NCBI RefSeq assembly: GCF_036345995.1
Contig: NZ_CP107796.1
Coordinates: 3,286,001 to 3,350,000, forward strand
From: Streptomyces sp. NBC_00557
Lineage (GTDB): Bacteria; Actinomycetota; Actinomycetes; Streptomycetales; Streptomycetaceae
Direction: 5' to 3'
Length of the DNA stretch: 64,000 nt
Below, one piece after another: positions 44,738 to 54,977 of the stretch; within the stretch, counting starts at the first letter, position 1; each line of letters opens with the position of its first letter. The notes under the pieces are model-generated. The model worked only from the letters and a program-made list of their open reading frames with translations. It ran no database searches and was not told the DNA's origin. Both the position numbers and the translations under genes were made by a program.

Positions 44738-44743
44738 ACTATA
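44738..44743 (-). promoter_or_regulatory. Candidate -10 box of the exopolysaccharide operon
   Basis: TATAGT on the minus strand, in an AT-rich patch unusual for this genome, about 90 bases before the GT2 start. A clear -35 is lacking (TCTTAC at 17 bases), so an activator or another sigma factor may be needed. Confidence 0.45.
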
Positions 44744-44808
44744 CGAGTTGTGTGAATTTTGTAAGAGACCGGAGGAGACTTACGTCTGATATGTCACGAT
44801 GAGTCGGG

Positions 44809-44831
44809 CATGTACCTGCTACATGCAGGTA
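44809..44831. promoter_or_regulatory. Two interleaved palindromes upstream of the exopolysaccharide operon
   Basis: CATGTA-CCTGC-TACATG (44809-44825) and TACCTGC-TACAT-GCAGGTA (44813-44831) are both perfect inverted repeats and share bases. They lie about 65-90 bases upstream of the candidate -10 box and 44 bases past the end of truA. They look like overlapping operator sites; the second could also fold as a hairpin in the truA transcript. Confidence 0.55.
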
Positions 44832-44874
44832 AATTGTGGGCTTCATCTCCCCATGCACCGGGCGGGGCGGTCGT

Positions 44875-45726
44875 TCAGCGGCAGTCCGCGCCGGGCAGCG
44901 TGCGCCTGTTCCGCGCCTGCCGCTGCCTCTCCAGCAGCAGCTCGTCCGCCGGGTAGCCGACCTCCTCCAGGGTCAGGCCGTGCGGGCGGACGACATGGAC
45001 GGCGCTGTCGCGGACGCCCGCGTCCAGCACCTTCCGCGGCCACTCCACGCCACGGTGGCCGTCGCCGACGAAGAGCAGCGCGCCGACCATGGAGCGGACC
45101 TGGTTGTGGCAGAAGGCGTCGGCCCGGACCTCGATCTCGATGATGCCGTCCGCGCCCCGGGTCACGCCGAAGTCGAGGATCTCCCGGATGGTGGTCGCGC
45201 CCTCCCGCTTCTTCGCGTACGCCGCGAAGTCGTGCTCCCCGATCAGGGACTTGGCGGCGGCGTCCATCACGGCGACGTCCAGCGGCCAGTCGTGCCACAG
45301 GACGTGGCCTCGCAGCAGCGGGTCCACGCCGCCGGGGTTGTCGGTGACCCGGTAGACGTAGCGCCGCCAGATCGCGGCGAACCGCGCGTCGAAACCGCTG
45401 GGCGCCTCCCGCAGGGCCCACACCCGTACGTCCCGGGGGAGGCGGCCGGCGAGCCGCTTGAGCAGCTTGCCGCTCTGCTCCGCCCAGACCTCGCGGGGCA
45501 GGTCCACATGGGCGACCTGGCCACGGGCGTGCACGCCGGCGTCGGTGCGTCCGGCCACCGTCAGCTCGAACGTCTCCGGTGACCGCGTCACCGTACGCAG
45601 CGCGTCCTCCACCTCGCCCTGGACCGTCCGCCGGCCGCCGGCCTGCTTGGCCCAGCCGTGGAAGCCGGTGCCGTCGTAGGAGAGGTCAAGGCGGATGCGG
45701 ACGAACCCGGGCTGTACTTCACTCAC
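44875..45726 (-). CDS. truA: tRNA pseudouridine synthase A
   Basis: A 283-residue Tru[20 protein letters not shown], the catalytic Asp in [19 protein letters not shown] and [16 protein letters not shown]. It makes pseudouridine at positions 38-40 of the anticodon stem. GTG start at 45726. It follows rplQ with a strong terminator between, as is usual in actinobacteria. Confidence 0.96.
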   Translation of the reverse strand: MSEVQPGFVRIRLDLSYDGTGFHGWAKQAGGRRTVQGEVEDALRTVTRSPETFELTVAGRTDAGVHARGQVAHVDLPREVWAEQSGKLLKRLAGRLPRDVRVWALREAPSGFDARFAAIWRRYVYRVTDNPGGVDPLLRGHVLWHDWPLDVAVMDAAAKSLIGEHDFAAYAKKREGATTIREILDFGVTRGADGIIEIEVRADAFCHNQVRSMVGALLFVGDGHRGVEWPRKVLDAGVRDSAVHVVRPHGLTLEEVGYPADELLLERQRQARNRRTLPGADCR

Positions 45727-45752
45727 AGAACAGATCCTCTCAGGTACGCAAA

Positions 45753-45784
45753 AGCGGGCCCGCCCGGTGAAGGGCGGACCCGCT
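45753..45784 (-). terminator. Terminator after rplQ
   Basis: AGCGGG-CCCGCCC and GGGCGG-ACCCGCT pair over 13 positions with one mismatch; on the minus strand TTTTGCG follows. It closes the alpha operon 18 bases after the rplQ stop. Confidence 0.88.
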
Positions 45785-45801
45785 CAGCTCACGGCAGAGC
45801 C

Positions 45802-46302
45802 TCAGGCCTCCGTGGACTCCTCGGCCGGAGCCTCGGTGGCCTCGGTCTCCTCGGCCTTGGTCTCCTGGGCCTTGGCCTCGTCGGCCTCCTTGACCGCACG
45901 CTTGGTGGCGGCCTCGGCCTCACCCACGGCGGTCTGCTGCACCGTCAGCGCCTCGACCAGCTCGATGACGGCCATGGGCGCGTTGTCGCCACGGCGGTTA
46001 CCGATCTTGGTGATGCGGGTGTAGCCACCCGGACGGTTCTCGTACCGCGGGCCGATCTCGGTGAAGAGCGTGTGGACGACGCTCTTGTCCGTGATGACCT
46101 GGAGCACCTGACGGCGGTTGTGAAGGTCGCCCTTCTTCGCCTTGGTGATCAGACGCTCGGCGTACGGGCGCAGGCGGCGGGCCTTCGCCTCGGTGGTGGT
46201 GATACGGCCGTGCTCGAACAGCGACTTCGCCAGGTTGGCGAGGAGCAGCTTCTCGTGCGCGGCGCTGCCGCCCAGACGGGCACCCTTGGTGGGCTTCGGC
46301 AT
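45802..46302 (-). CDS. rplQ: 50S ribosomal protein L17
   Basis: A 166-residue L17: [24 protein letters not shown] core to about residue 118, followed by a 45-residue Ala/Glu/Lys-rich tail ([20 protein letters not shown]) typical of Streptomyces. It is the last gene of the rpsM-rpsK-rpoA-rplQ group. Confidence 0.97.
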   Translation of the reverse strand: MPKPTKGARLGGSAAHEKLLLANLAKSLFEHGRITTTEAKARRLRPYAERLITKAKKGDLHNRRQVLQVITDKSVVHTLFTEIGPRYENRPGGYTRITKIGNRRGDNAPMAVIELVEALTVQQTAVGEAEAATKRAVKEADEAKAQETKAEETEATEAPAEESTEA

Positions 46303-46430
46303 GGTTCTTCTCCTGTATCTCTGCCCCGGCCGTATCAGGTACCGGGGTCAGTATCCGAGCAGGCGGTCGCCTGTCGGAGATCCGGGTGCCTGTCGCCAGG
46401 CACCCGGAAGTGGATCGCGCTCGGACCGGA

Positions 46431-47453
46431 TCAGTACTGCTCGGTCTCCACGAAACCCGCGTCCGCGTCGTCATCGGCACCGAACGCGTCCGCGGCGGCG
46501 GTCGGGTCGAATCCGGGCGGGCTGTCCTTGAGGGCCAGGCCCATGCCGGCCAGCTTCGCCTTGACCTCGTCGATGGACTTCGCACCGAAGTTGCGGATGT
46601 CCAGCAGGTCGGCCTCGGAGCGGGCGACCAGCTCACCCACGGAGTGGATGCCCTCGCGCTTGAGGCAGTTGTAGGAGCGGACCGTGAGCTCCAGCTCCTC
46701 GATCGGCAGCGCCAGGTCGGCGGCGAGGGCGGCGTCCGTGGGGGACGGGCCCATGTCGATGCCCTCGGCGTCGATGTTCAGCTCGCGGGCGAGACCGAAC
46801 AGCTCGACCAGGGTCTTGCCGGCGGAGGCCATGGCGTCACGGGGACGCATCGCCTGCTTGGTCTCGACGTCGACGATCAGCTTGTCGAAGTCGGTGCGCT
46901 GCTCGACACGCGTGGCCTCGACCTTGTACGTGACCTTGAGCACCGGCGAGTAGATGGAGTCGACCGGGATACGGCCGATCTCCTGGCCCACCTGCTTGTT
47001 CTGCACGGCGGAGACGTAACCGCGGCCGCGCTCGACCGTCAGCTCCATCTCCAGCTTGCCCTTGCCGTTGAGCGTGGCGAGGACGAGGTCGGGGTTGTGC
47101 ACCTCGACACCGGCCGGAGGCGCGATGTCGGCGGCGGTGACCAGACCCGGGCCCTGCTTGCGCAGGTACATCACGACCGGCTCGTCGTGCTCCGAGGAGA
47201 CGACCAGCTGCTTGATGTTGAGGATCAGGTCGGTGACGTCCTCCTTGACGCCCGGCACGGTGGTGAACTCGTGCAGGACGCCGTCGATGCGGATGCTGGT
47301 GACAGCAGCGCCGGGGATCGACGACAGGAGGGTGCGGCGGAGGGAGTTGCCGAGGGTGTAGCCGAAGCCCGGCTCCAGCGGCTCGATCACGAACCGGGAG
47401 CGGAACTCGTCGACGACCTCTTCGGTCAACGAGGGTCGCTGAGCGATCAGCAT
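46431..47453 (-). CDS. rpoA: DNA-directed RNA polymerase subunit alpha
   Basis: A 340-residue alpha subunit: N-terminal dimerisation domain 1-230 ([42 protein letters not shown]), linker, and C-terminal domain about 250-320 with [31 protein letters not shown], which contacts UP elements and activators. It ends in an acidic tail ([14 protein letters not shown]). Confidence 0.98.
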   Translation of the reverse strand: MLIAQRPSLTEEVVDEFRSRFVIEPLEPGFGYTLGNSLRRTLLSSIPGAAVTSIRIDGVLHEFTTVPGVKEDVTDLILNIKQLVVSSEHDEPVVMYLRKQGPGLVTAADIAPPAGVEVHNPDLVLATLNGKGKLEMELTVERGRGYVSAVQNKQVGQEIGRIPVDSIYSPVLKVTYKVEATRVEQRTDFDKLIVDVETKQAMRPRDAMASAGKTLVELFGLARELNIDAEGIDMGPSPTDAALAADLALPIEELELTVRSYNCLKREGIHSVGELVARSEADLLDIRNFGAKSIDEVKAKLAGMGLALKDSPPGFDPTAAADAFGADDDADAGFVETEQY

Positions 47454-47541
47454 GTGTGGATCAGATCCTTCAGTCGTGGGCGCCCGCTATATGACGCCCG
47501 ACGGAACCCGTGCACGGAAAACACGGGGTACTGCAAGGGTA

Positions 47542-47575
47542 CGGGCGGTACGACCAGAAGGAGCCGTACCGCCCG
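47542..47575 (-). terminator. Hairpin in the rpsK-rpoA spacer
   Basis: CGGGCGGTACG and CGTACCGCCCG form a perfect 11-bp stem with a 12-base loop, 21 bases after the rpsK stop. Inside an operon it is more likely an attenuator, RNA-processing or stability element than a full terminator. Confidence 0.55.
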
Positions 47576-47595
47576 GAAAGCCCTGCGAAGCGGCG

Positions 47596-48000
47596 TCAGA
47601 CGCGGCGGCGCTTCGGCGGACGGCAGCCGTTGTGCGGGGTCGGGGTGACGTCCTGGATGGAGCCGACCTCGAGGCCCGTGGCCTGCAGGGAGCGGATCGC
47701 GGTCTCACGACCGGAGCCCGGGCCCTTGACGAACACGTCGACCTTGCGCATGCCGTGCTCCTGGGCGCGGCGGGCGGCCGACTCGGCGGCCATCTGCGCG
47801 GCGAACGGCGTGGACTTCCGGGAGCCCTTGAAGCCGACGTGGCCGGCGGAGGCCCAGGAGATCACGTTGCCCGACGGGTCCGTGATGGAGACGATCGTGT
47901 TGTTGAACGTGCTCTTGATGTGCGCGTGGCCGTGAGCGACGTTCTTCTTTTCCTTGCGGCGCACCTTCTTGGCAGCGCCCTGACGTCCCTTGGGGGGCAT
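47596..48000 (-). CDS. rpsK: 30S ribosomal protein S11
   Basis: A 134-residue S11 of standard length: basic N-terminus [36 protein letters not shown] segment ([16 protein letters not shown]), and the [18 protein letters not shown] end that contacts 16S rRNA near the platform. Confidence 0.98.
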   Translation of the reverse strand: MPPKGRQGAAKKVRRKEKKNVAHGHAHIKSTFNNTIVSITDPSGNVISWASAGHVGFKGSRKSTPFAAQMAAESAARRAQEHGMRKVDVFVKGPGSGRETAIRSLQATGLEVGSIQDVTPTPHNGCRPPKRRRV

Positions 48001-48065
48001 CTACTAACTCCTACGGGAGGTGGTCGGTCCTACAGCGAAGACCGTGGACAGGTGTCCGCTGCGGA

Positions 48066-48446
48066 CTACTTCTTGCCCGGCTTCTTCTTGCCGGCGATGG
48101 CGCGACGCGGGCCCTTGCGGGTGCGGGCGTTGGTGCTGGTGCGCTGACCGCGGACAGGCAGACCGCGACGGTGACGGAGACCCTGGTAGCAGCCGATCTC
48201 GACCTTGCGGCGGATGTCGGCCTGGATCTCGCGACGGAGGTCACCCTCGGTCTTGATGTTGTTGTCGACGTACTCGCGGATCGCGACCAGCTGCTCTTCG
48301 GTCAGGTCACGGACGCGGGTGTTCGGGTCGACGCCGGTCGCAGCCAGCGTCTCCTTCGAGAGGGTCCGGCCGATGCCGAACACGTAGGTGAGGGCGACCT
48401 CCACGCGCTTGTCGCGCGGGATGTCAACACCGGAAACGCGTGCCAT
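48066..48446 (-). CDS. rpsM: 30S ribosomal protein S13
   Basis: A 126-residue S13: [21 protein letters not shown] start, [40 protein letters not shown] and a Lys-rich tail reaching the P-site tRNA. It lies between rpmJ and rpsK in the usual order. Confidence 0.98.
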   Translation of the reverse strand: MARVSGVDIPRDKRVEVALTYVFGIGRTLSKETLAATGVDPNTRVRDLTEEQLVAIREYVDNNIKTEGDLRREIQADIRRKVEIGCYQGLRHRRGLPVRGQRTSTNARTRKGPRRAIAGKKKPGKK

Positions 48447-48637
48447 TCAATGGCTCCTGGTGATCTTCGGAGGTCTTCCGCAGAACCGGCTCCCGGCCGC
48501 CGTACCAGGTACGAACCGGGTCCCCGGCCTCCGAACCGGGGGTGTCGAGCTGGATGGCTCGGGCCCTGCGTATGAACATATTCAGCTCGCGTCGCGCGAA
48601 TCCCTGCGATAGAGGTGCAGAGGGTGTCGGTCGTGCG

Positions 48638-48751
48638 TCAGCCCTGGCGCTGCTTGTGGCGCGGGTTCTCGCAGATGACCATGACCCGACCGTGACGGCG
48701 GATCACCCTGCACTTGTCGCAGATCTTCTTGACGCTCGGCTTGACCTTCAT
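48638..48751 (-). CDS. rpmJ: 50S ribosomal protein L36
   Basis: A 37-residue L36, too short for most gene tracks. It starts [19 protein letters not shown] and ends [10 protein letters not shown]. The zinc ligands CDKC, C27 and H32 are all present, so this is the zinc-binding (C+) form; Streptomyces also has a zinc-free paralogue elsewhere. It lies 58 bases after infA. Confidence 0.96.
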   Translation of the reverse strand: MKVKPSVKKICDKCRVIRRHGRVMVICENPRHKQRQG

Positions 48752-48809
48752 TAGGTGAGGTTCTCCGGGTCAGTGCCATCACCCCGCCACGGCGGGATGC
48801 GGGCAAGAT

Positions 48810-49031
48810 CTACTTGTACCGGTAGACGATCCGGCCACGCGTCAGGTCGTACGGAGACAGCTCCACCACGACCCGGTCGTCAGGGAGGATGCGGATGTAG
48901 TGCATACGCATCTTGCCGCTGATGTGTGCCAGGACCTGGTGGCCGTTCTGGAGCTCGACCTTGAACATGGCGTTCGGCAGAGACTCGACGACAGTGCCCT
49001 CGATCTCGATGGCACCTTGCTTCTTGGCCAC
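48810..49031 (-). CDS. infA: Translation initiation factor IF-1
   Basis: A 73-residue OB-fold protein: [41 protein letters not shown] strand and [11 protein letters not shown] end. It blocks the ribosomal A site during initiation. GTG start at 49031. The candidate promoter at 49124-49153 makes it the first gene of the infA-rpmJ-rpsM-rpsK-rpoA-rplQ group. Confidence 0.98.
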   Translation of the reverse strand: MAKKQGAIEIEGTVVESLPNAMFKVELQNGHQVLAHISGKMRMHYIRILPDDRVVVELSPYDLTRGRIVYRYK

Positions 49032-49123
49032 GCTTCGCCCTTCGAATCGACTACCTTGATCGACTCTCCTGCTTCCCCTGCGGGGCGCATGCGGACATGC
49101 GGGTGCACGAGAGCCGACGAGTC

Positions 49124-49153
49124 AGTCTACGTCGGCGCACCCGGAAACGCGAA
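49124..49153 (-). promoter_or_regulatory. Candidate infA / alpha-operon promoter
   Basis: On the minus strand TTCGCG (49153-49148) and TAGACT (49129-49124) are 18 bases apart in the map-infA spacer. The -10 is good, the -35 weak. Confidence 0.55.
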
Positions 49154-49183
49154 TCGAGGAAGTCTGCCCCATCCCGGTGATCC

Positions 49184-50020
49184 CTATGCGAGCGGGTCGG
49201 GAGCGGCCGTGATGCCGTACTCGGCGAGCTTCGCCCTGCCGCCGTCCGGGGCCGTCAGGACCAGCGGGCCCTGCTCGGTCAGGGCGACGGAGTGCTCCCA
49301 GTGGGAGGACCAGGTGCCGTCGGTCGTGATGACCGTCCAGTCGTCCGAGAGGACCTCGGTCTTCGGGGTGCCGAGCGAGACCATCGGCTCGATGGCGAGG
49401 CAGAAGCCGGGGACCAGCTTGGGGCCCTTGCCGCGGCGCCGGTCGACGTAGTTCAGCAGGTGCGGGTCCATGTGCATCTCGGTGCCGATGCCGTGGCCGC
49501 CGTAGTCCTCGATGATGCCGTAGCGGCCGCCGCCCGGCTTCGGCTGGCGGCGGATGTACGTCTCGATGGCCCGGGAGATGTCGACCAGGCGGTTGCCCTG
49601 CTTCATGGCCGCGATGCCGGCCCACATCGACTCCTCGGTCACCCGGGACAGCTCGATCAGCTCCGGGGCGTGACCGGAGCCCACGAACGCCGTGTAGGCC
49701 GCGTCGCCGTGCCAGCCGTCGACGATGGCGCCGCAGTCGATGGAGATGATGTCGCCGTCCTTGAGGACGACGTCCTCGGACGGGATGCCGTGGACCACGA
49801 CGTCGTTCACGGACGTGCAGATGGTGGCCGGGAAGCCGCCGTACCCCAGGAAGTTCGACTTGGCGCCGTGCTCGGCCAGCACCTTGCGGGCGACCTCGTC
49901 CAGGTCCTTGGTGGAGGCGCCGGGCACCGCGGCCTCGCGGGTGGCCGCGTGGATGGCGGCGACGACCAGACCCGCCGCACGCATCTTCGCGATCTGCTCG
50001 GGCGTCTTGATCTGCACCAT
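49184..50020 (-). CDS. map: Methionine aminopeptidase, type I
   Basis: A 278-residue enzyme: IKTPEQIAKMRAAGLVV start, the metal ligands in GDIISIDCGAIVDGWHGDAAYT (two Asp), GYGGHGIGTEMHMDP (His) and the C-terminal Glu residues in AIEPMV and WEHSVALTE. It removes the initiator Met. It belongs to the secY-adk-map group. Confidence 0.97.
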   Translation of the reverse strand: MVQIKTPEQIAKMRAAGLVVAAIHAATREAAVPGASTKDLDEVARKVLAEHGAKSNFLGYGGFPATICTSVNDVVVHGIPSEDVVLKDGDIISIDCGAIVDGWHGDAAYTAFVGSGHAPELIELSRVTEESMWAGIAAMKQGNRLVDISRAIETYIRRQPKPGGGRYGIIEDYGGHGIGTEMHMDPHLLNYVDRRRGKGPKLVPGFCLAIEPMVSLGTPKTEVLSDDWTVITTDGTWSSHWEHSVALTEQGPLVLTAPDGGRAKLAEYGITAAPDPLA

Positions 50021-50122
50021 GGGGGCCTGCGCTCTCCGTCACTCACATCGGCTGGGTTGTCGGTACAACAGTACGGCCGCGGCACCCTGGGGCGGGCACC
50101 GCGGCCGGAAGGGCCGGGCTGT

Positions 50123-50785
50123 CTACTGCTCGGCCTTCTCGCGCTTGAGCACTTCCAGCGCCCGCTGCGTGATCTCGTCCACCGGGCCCAGGGAGGAGAT
50201 CGTCACGACCAGGCCCTGCGCCTTGTAGTAGTCGATGATCGGCTCGGTCTGCGTGTGGTAGACCTCCAGCCGCGTGCGGACGGTGTCCTCGGAGTCGTCG
50301 TCGCGCTGGTACAGCTCGCCGCCGCAGACGTCGCAGACGCCCTCCTTCTTCGGCGGGCTGTACGTCACGTGGAACACGTGAGAGGAGTCGTTGCGGCAGA
50401 TGCGCCGGCCGGCGATCCGCTTCACGACCTCGTCCTCGGGGACCTCCAGGTCCAGCACCGCGTCCAGGGTGATGCCCTCGGTCTCCAGCAGCTCGTCCAG
50501 CGCCTCCGCCTGCTGCACGTTGCGCGGGAACCCGTCCAGCAGGAAGCCCTTCTCGGCGTCCGGCTGCTCCATGCGGTCCTTGGCCATCGCGATGGTGACC
50601 GTGTCCGGCACCAGGTCGCCCCGGTCCATGTAGGACTTGGCCAGCTTGCCCAGCTCGGTCTGCTGGCTGATGTTGGCCCGGAACAGGTCGCCCGTGGAGA
50701 TGTGCGGAATGGCCAGCTTCTCGGCGAGGCGGACGGCTTGCGTTCCCTTACCGGCACCCGGCGGCCCGACGAGGACGATACGCAT
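50123..50785 (-). CDS. adk: Adenylate kinase
   Basis: A 220-residue long-form kinase: P-loop GPPGAGKGTQA, GFPRNVQQAEALDELL, and a LID domain with C-x-x-C-type ligands in YSPPKKEGVCDVCGGEL, suggesting a bound zinc. It interconverts ATP, ADP and AMP. Its ATG overlaps the secY stop by one base (TGATG). Confidence 0.97.
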   Translation of the reverse strand: MRIVLVGPPGAGKGTQAVRLAEKLAIPHISTGDLFRANISQQTELGKLAKSYMDRGDLVPDTVTIAMAKDRMEQPDAEKGFLLDGFPRNVQQAEALDELLETEGITLDAVLDLEVPEDEVVKRIAGRRICRNDSSHVFHVTYSPPKKEGVCDVCGGELYQRDDDSEDTVRTRLEVYHTQTEPIIDYYKAQGLVVTISSLGPVDEITQRALEVLKREKAEQ

Positions 50786-52098
50786 CAGCGGAGGAACCCT
50801 TCGTAATTGCGCTGCTGGAGCTGGCTCTCGATCTGCTTCACCGTCTCGAGACCGACACCCACGATGATCAGGATGCTGGTTCCACCGAACGGGAAGTTCT
50901 GGCTTGCCCCGAAGCCCACCAACGCCATTGTCGGTACGAGAGCGATCAGACCCAGATACAGCGAACCCGGCCAGGTGATCCGGTTGAGCACGTAGCTGAG
51001 GTACTCAGCGGTCGGTCGGCCAGCCCGGATGCCCGGGATGAAGCCACCATACTTCTTCATGTTGTCGGCGACTTCCTCGGGGTTGAAGGAGATCGCGACG
51101 TAGAAGAACGCGAAGAAAACGATGAGCAAGAAGTACAGAGTGATGTAAATCGGGTGGTCACCCTTGGTCAGGTTCTGGGTGACCCACTGCTTCCAGCCCG
51201 CGTTGCCCCCTGCGAACTGCGCCACCAGTGCCGGGATGTAGAGCAGCGAGGAGGCGAAGATGACGGGAATCACACCCGCCTGGTTCACCTTGAGCGGGAT
51301 GTACGTGGACGTACCGCCGTAGGAACGGCGGCCGATCATGCGCTTCGCGTACTGCACCGGGATGCGGCGCTGGGCCTGCTCGACGAAGACGACGAGCGCG
51401 ACCATGACCAGGCCGACCAGGATCACGGTGCCGAACTCGATCCAGCCGCCGGCCAGGGTGCCCTGCTTCTTGATGGCCCACAGCGCGGACGGGAAGGTCG
51501 CGGCGATCGAGATGAACATGAGGATCGACATGCCGTTGCCGATGCCGCGGTCGGTGATCAGCTCGCCGAGCCACATCACGACGGCCGTGCCGGCGGTCAT
51601 GCAGATCACCATCGTGATCGTCGCGAAGATCGTGCGGTCCGGGACGATGCTGGAGGCCACCGAGCAGCCGTTGAACAGCGCGCCGCTGCGGGCGGTGGCG
51701 ACCAGGCCGGTGCCCTGCAGGATGGCGAGCGCCACGGTGAGGTAACGGGTGTACTGCGTGATCTTCGCCGTACCGGCCTGGCCCTCCTTCTTCAGGGCTT
51801 CCAGACGCGGGATGACCACGGTCAGCAGCTGAAGGATGATGCTGGCCGTGATGTACGGCATGATGCCGAGCGCGAAGACCGTGATCTGCAGCAGCGCACC
51901 ACCGCTGAACATGTTGACGAGACCGAACAGGCCCTGGTTGCCCTGTGCCTCGGTCACACACTGCTGGACGGCCTTGTAGTTGACGCCGGGGATCGGAATG
52001 TGGGTACCGACCCGGTAGACCACGATGATGCCCAGCGTGAAGAGCAGCTTCTTGCGCAGGTCGGGCGTCCTGAACGCCCGGGCGAACGCGGTGAGCAC
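50785..52098 (-). CDS. secY: Protein translocase subunit SecY
   Basis: A 437-residue protein with ten membrane helices: LRKKLLFTLGIIVVYRVGTHIPIPG (helix 1), the plug region after GLFGLVNMFSGGAL, YITASIILQLL and the cytoplasmic loops with RRIPVQYAKRM. It forms the Sec channel. GTG start at 52098. It heads secY-adk-map behind its own promoter and downstream of the rplO terminator. Confidence 0.98.
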   Translation of the reverse strand: MLTAFARAFRTPDLRKKLLFTLGIIVVYRVGTHIPIPGVNYKAVQQCVTEAQGNQGLFGLVNMFSGGALLQITVFALGIMPYITASIILQLLTVVIPRLEALKKEGQAGTAKITQYTRYLTVALAILQGTGLVATARSGALFNGCSVASSIVPDRTIFATITMVICMTAGTAVVMWLGELITDRGIGNGMSILMFISIAATFPSALWAIKKQGTLAGGWIEFGTVILVGLVMVALVVFVEQAQRRIPVQYAKRMIGRRSYGGTSTYIPLKVNQAGVIPVIFASSLLYIPALVAQFAGGNAGWKQWVTQNLTKGDHPIYITLYFLLIVFFAFFYVAISFNPEEVADNMKKYGGFIPGIRAGRPTAEYLSYVLNRITWPGSLYLGLIALVPTMALVGFGASQNFPFGGTSILIIVGVGLETVKQIESQLQQRNYEGFLR

Positions 52099-52154
52099 GG
52101 TGCCTCCTGCGACCCCCGCGCAACTGCGTCAAGGGTGACGGTCTTGAGGTTCGA

Positions 52155-52182
52155 CGGATAGAGACGAATAGCTAACGGTCAA
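52155..52182 (-). promoter_or_regulatory. secY promoter
   Basis: On the minus strand TTGACC (52182-52177) and TATCCG (52160-52155) are 16 bases apart in the 244-base rplO-secY spacer, giving a leader of about 50 bases. Confidence 0.6.
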
Positions 52183-52270
52183 CTGCCGCTCAGAGTGCCC
52201 CATGGGAAGCACCCGGTGAAAGTAGGCAGTGCTGGCCACCTTACCGGCGAAGGCGCCGCCCTAGGAACGA

Positions 52271-52310
52271 CCGACCGGGGATACCCCTTTTGTGGAGTAT
52301 CCCCGGTCGG
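52271..52310 (-). terminator. Terminator or attenuator between rplO and secY
   Basis: CCGACCGGGGATAC and GTATCCCCGGTCGG form a perfect 14-bp stem with a 12-base loop, 32 bases after the rplO stop. It marks the end of the spc ribosomal cluster; there is no U-run after it. Confidence 0.85.
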
Positions 52311-52342
52311 GATCGTTCACGTCATCGAGGGACCCGAGGGAC

Positions 52343-52798
52343 TCAGACCAGCTCGGTGACCGTACCGCCGGCGGCGGTGATCTTCTCCTTGGCGGAGCCG
52401 GAGACGGCGTCGACCGTCACCTGCAGCGCCACGGAGATCTCGCCCTGCCCGAGGACCTTGACGAGGCTGTTCTTGCGAACGGCGCCCTTGGCCACCAGCG
52501 ACTCGACGGTGACCTCGCCACCCTCCGGGTAGAGCGCGGCGAGCTTCTCGAGGTTCACGACCTGGTACTCGGTCTTGAACGGGTTCTTGAAGCCCTTCAG
52601 CTTCGGGAGACGCATGTGGAGCGGCATCTGGCCACCCTCGAAGCTCTCCGGAACCTGGTAGCGGGCCTTCGTGCCCTTGGTACCACGACCGGCCGTCTTA
52701 CCCTTCGACGCCTCACCACGACCGACACGGGTCTTGGCGGTCTTGGCGCCCGGGGCGGGACGGAGGTTGTGGATCTTGAGCGGGTTCTGCTCCGCCAT
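52343..52798 (-). CDS. rplO: 50S ribosomal protein L15
   Basis: A 151-residue L15: [48 protein letters not shown], and a compact C-domain. Last ribosomal gene of the spc run before the strong hairpin. Confidence 0.98.
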   Translation of the reverse strand: MAEQNPLKIHNLRPAPGAKTAKTRVGRGEASKGKTAGRGTKGTKARYQVPESFEGGQMPLHMRLPKLKGFKNPFKTEYQVVNLEKLAALYPEGGEVTVESLVAKGAVRKNSLVKVLGQGEISVALQVTVDAVSGSAKEKITAAGGTVTELV

Positions 52799-52800
52799 GA

Positions 52801-52983
52801 TCAGTCGACCTCCTCGACCGTCACGAGGTGGCGGACGGTGTGCACCATGCCGCGGAACTCGGGGCGGTCCTCCTTGACGACCACGGTGTTGATCCCCTTG
52901 AGACCAAGCGACCGCAGGGTGTCACGGTGGTTCTGCTTGCTGCCGATGTAGGACTTGACCTGCGTGATCTTGAGCTGCGCCAT
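52801..52983 (-). CDS. rpmD: 50S ribosomal protein L30
   Basis: A 60-residue L30: [50 protein letters not shown]. The ATG at 52983 lies 2 bases after the rpsE stop; the longer frame is not coding. Confidence 0.97.
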   Translation of the reverse strand: MAQLKITQVKSYIGSKQNHRDTLRSLGLKGINTVVVKEDRPEFRGMVHTVRHLVTVEEVD

Positions 52984-52985
52984 GA

Positions 52986-53591
52986 TTACGCACCCGCCCC
53001 GGCACGCGCACGCAGCAGAGCCGCGGGAGCGACGTCCTCGAGCGGCAGACCACGGCGGGCCGCGATCTCCTCGGGACGCTGCAGGCCCTTCAGGGCCTCC
53101 ACGGTCGCGTGCACGATGTTGATGGCGTTGTCGGAGCCGAGCGACTTCGACAGCACGTCGTGGATACCGGCGCACTCGAGCACGGCACGCACCGGACCAC
53201 CGGCGATCACACCGGTACCGGGCGACGCGGGCTTGAGCAGCACGACGCCGGCGGCCTTCTCACCCTGGATGGGGTGCGGGATGGTGCCCTGGATCCGGGG
53301 GACCTTGAAGAAGTGCTTCTTGGCCTCCTCAACGCCCTTGGCGATGGCGGCCGGCACCTCCTTGGCCTTGCCGTAACCGACACCCACGGTGCCGTCACCG
53401 TCGCCCACCACGACCAGCGCGGTGAAGCTGAAGCGACGACCACCCTTCACAACCTTGGCGACGCGGTTGATCGCGACGACGCGCTCAACGTACGCGGTCT
53501 TCTCGGCGGCAGCAGCGCCGCCGTCACGGCCCTTCCGGTCCCGCCGCTCGCCGCCACCGGCACCGCTTCCGCGGCGCTGGGGTCCAGCCAT
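52986..53591 (-). CDS. rpsE: 30S ribosomal protein S5
   Basis: A 201-residue S5 with a Gly/Arg-rich actinobacterial N-terminal extension (residues 1-30), the [22 protein letters not shown]-binding domain and [29 protein letters not shown]. It acts in decoding accuracy. Confidence 0.98.
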   Translation of the reverse strand: MAGPQRRGSGAGGGERRDRKGRDGGAAAAEKTAYVERVVAINRVAKVVKGGRRFSFTALVVVGDGDGTVGVGYGKAKEVPAAIAKGVEEAKKHFFKVPRIQGTIPHPIQGEKAAGVVLLKPASPGTGVIAGGPVRAVLECAGIHDVLSKSLGSDNAINIVHATVEALKGLQRPEEIAARRGLPLEDVAPAALLRARAGAGA

Positions 53592-53627
53592 TGGATTACC
53601 TCTCTCTTTCCGCTAGCTACAAGCGGC

Positions 53628-54011
53628 TCAGAACTTGAGCCCGGCTTCGCGGGCGGCGTCCGCCAGGGCGGCGATGCGCCCGGCGTACTGGTTGCCACCA
53701 CGGTCGAACACGACGGCCTCGACACCGGCGGCCTTGGCACGCTCGGCGACCAGGGCGCCGACCTGCTTGGCCTGCGCGGACTTGTCGCCCTCGCCACCGC
53801 GGATCGACGCGTCCAGGGTGGACGCCGACGCCAGGGTGTGGCCCTTCAGGTCGTCGATCACCTGCGCCACGATGTGGCGGTTGGAGCGGGTCACGACCAG
53901 ACGGGGACGCTCCGCCGTACCGGACACCTTCTTGCGGATCCGGATGTGACGGCGCTTGATCGCGGCGCGCTTGTAGGCGTCGCCCTTGAGGATCTTCTGC
54001 CCGTATGCCAT
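53628..54011 (-). CDS. rplR: 50S ribosomal protein L18
   Basis: A 127-residue L18: [34 protein letters not shown], ending [14 protein letters not shown]. It binds 5S rRNA. Confidence 0.98.
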   Translation of the reverse strand: MAYGQKILKGDAYKRAAIKRRHIRIRKKVSGTAERPRLVVTRSNRHIVAQVIDDLKGHTLASASTLDASIRGGEGDKSAQAKQVGALVAERAKAAGVEAVVFDRGGNQYAGRIAALADAAREAGLKF

Positions 54012-54014
54012 GGC

Positions 54015-54554
54015 TTACTTACCCGCCTTTCCGACCTTGCGGCGGATGACTTCGCCCTCGTACTTGACGCCCTTGGCCTTGTACGGGTCGGGCTTGCGCA
54101 GCTTGCGGATGTTGGCCGCAACCTCGCCGACCTTCTGCTTGTCGATGCCCTCGACCGAGAAACGGGTCGGGGACTCCACCTTGAAGGAGATGCCCTCGGG
54201 GGCCTCGACCAGGATCGGGTGGCTGTAACCGAGAGCGAACTCCAGGTTGGAACCCTTGGCGGTCACTCGGTAACCGACACCGCTGATCTCGAGCTTCTTG
54301 ACGTATCCCTGGGTCACACCGGTGATCATGTTCGCCACCAGCGTGCGGGACAGGCCGTGCAGGGCCTTGCTCTGCCGCTCGTCGTTCGGGCGGAGCACCT
54401 GCAGGGTGCCGTCCTCGCCCTTAGCGATGTCGATCGGCGCGGCAACGGTGTGGGTCAGCTCGCCCTTGGGGCCCTTGACCTTGACCGTACGGCCGTCGAT
54501 GGTGACGTCCACGCCGGCGGGAACCGGGATGGGGAGCTTGCCGATGCGCGACAT
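54015..54554 (-). CDS. rplF: 50S ribosomal protein L6
   Basis: A 179-residue L6 with two homologous domains: [21 protein letters not shown] start and the [22 protein letters not shown] end. It sits near the factor-binding site. Confidence 0.98.
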   Translation of the reverse strand: MSRIGKLPIPVPAGVDVTIDGRTVKVKGPKGELTHTVAAPIDIAKGEDGTLQVLRPNDERQSKALHGLSRTLVANMITGVTQGYVKKLEISGVGYRVTAKGSNLEFALGYSHPILVEAPEGISFKVESPTRFSVEGIDKQKVGEVAANIRKLRKPDPYKAKGVKYEGEVIRRKVGKAGK

Positions 54555-54578
54555 AGCTGTTTCCTCCGTTCCCTTCCG

Positions 54579-54977
54579 TTACCAGACGTAGGCGAGGACT
54601 TCCCCACCCACGCCCTTCTTCTGCGCCTGCTTGTCGGTGAGCAGACCGTGGGACGTGGAGATGATCGCCACGCCGAGGCCGCCGAGCACCTTCGGCAGGT
54701 TGGTGGACTTCGCGTACACCCGGAGACCGGGCTTGGAGATCCGCTTGATGCCCGCGATGGAGCGCTCACGGTTCGGGCCGAACTTCAGCTCGAGGACGAG
54801 GTTCTTGCCGACCTCGGCGTCCTCGACACGCCAGCCCGTGATGAAGCCCTCCTGCTGGAGGATCTCCGCGATGTGCGACTTGATCTTGGACGCCGGCATC
54901 GTCACGGTGTCGTGGTACGCCGAGTTCGCGTTACGCAGACGCGTCAGCATGTCTGCGATCGGATCAGTCATGGTCAT
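54579..54977 (-). CDS. rpsH: 30S ribosomal protein S8
   Basis: A 132-residue S8: [25 protein letters not shown] start and the [27 protein letters not shown] end. In E. coli S8 represses the spc operon by binding its mRNA; a matching site was not identified here. Confidence 0.98.
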   Translation of the reverse strand: MTMTDPIADMLTRLRNANSAYHDTVTMPASKIKSHIAEILQQEGFITGWRVEDAEVGKNLVLELKFGPNRERSIAGIKRISKPGLRVYAKSTNLPKVLGGLGVAIISTSHGLLTDKQAQKKGVGGEVLAYVW

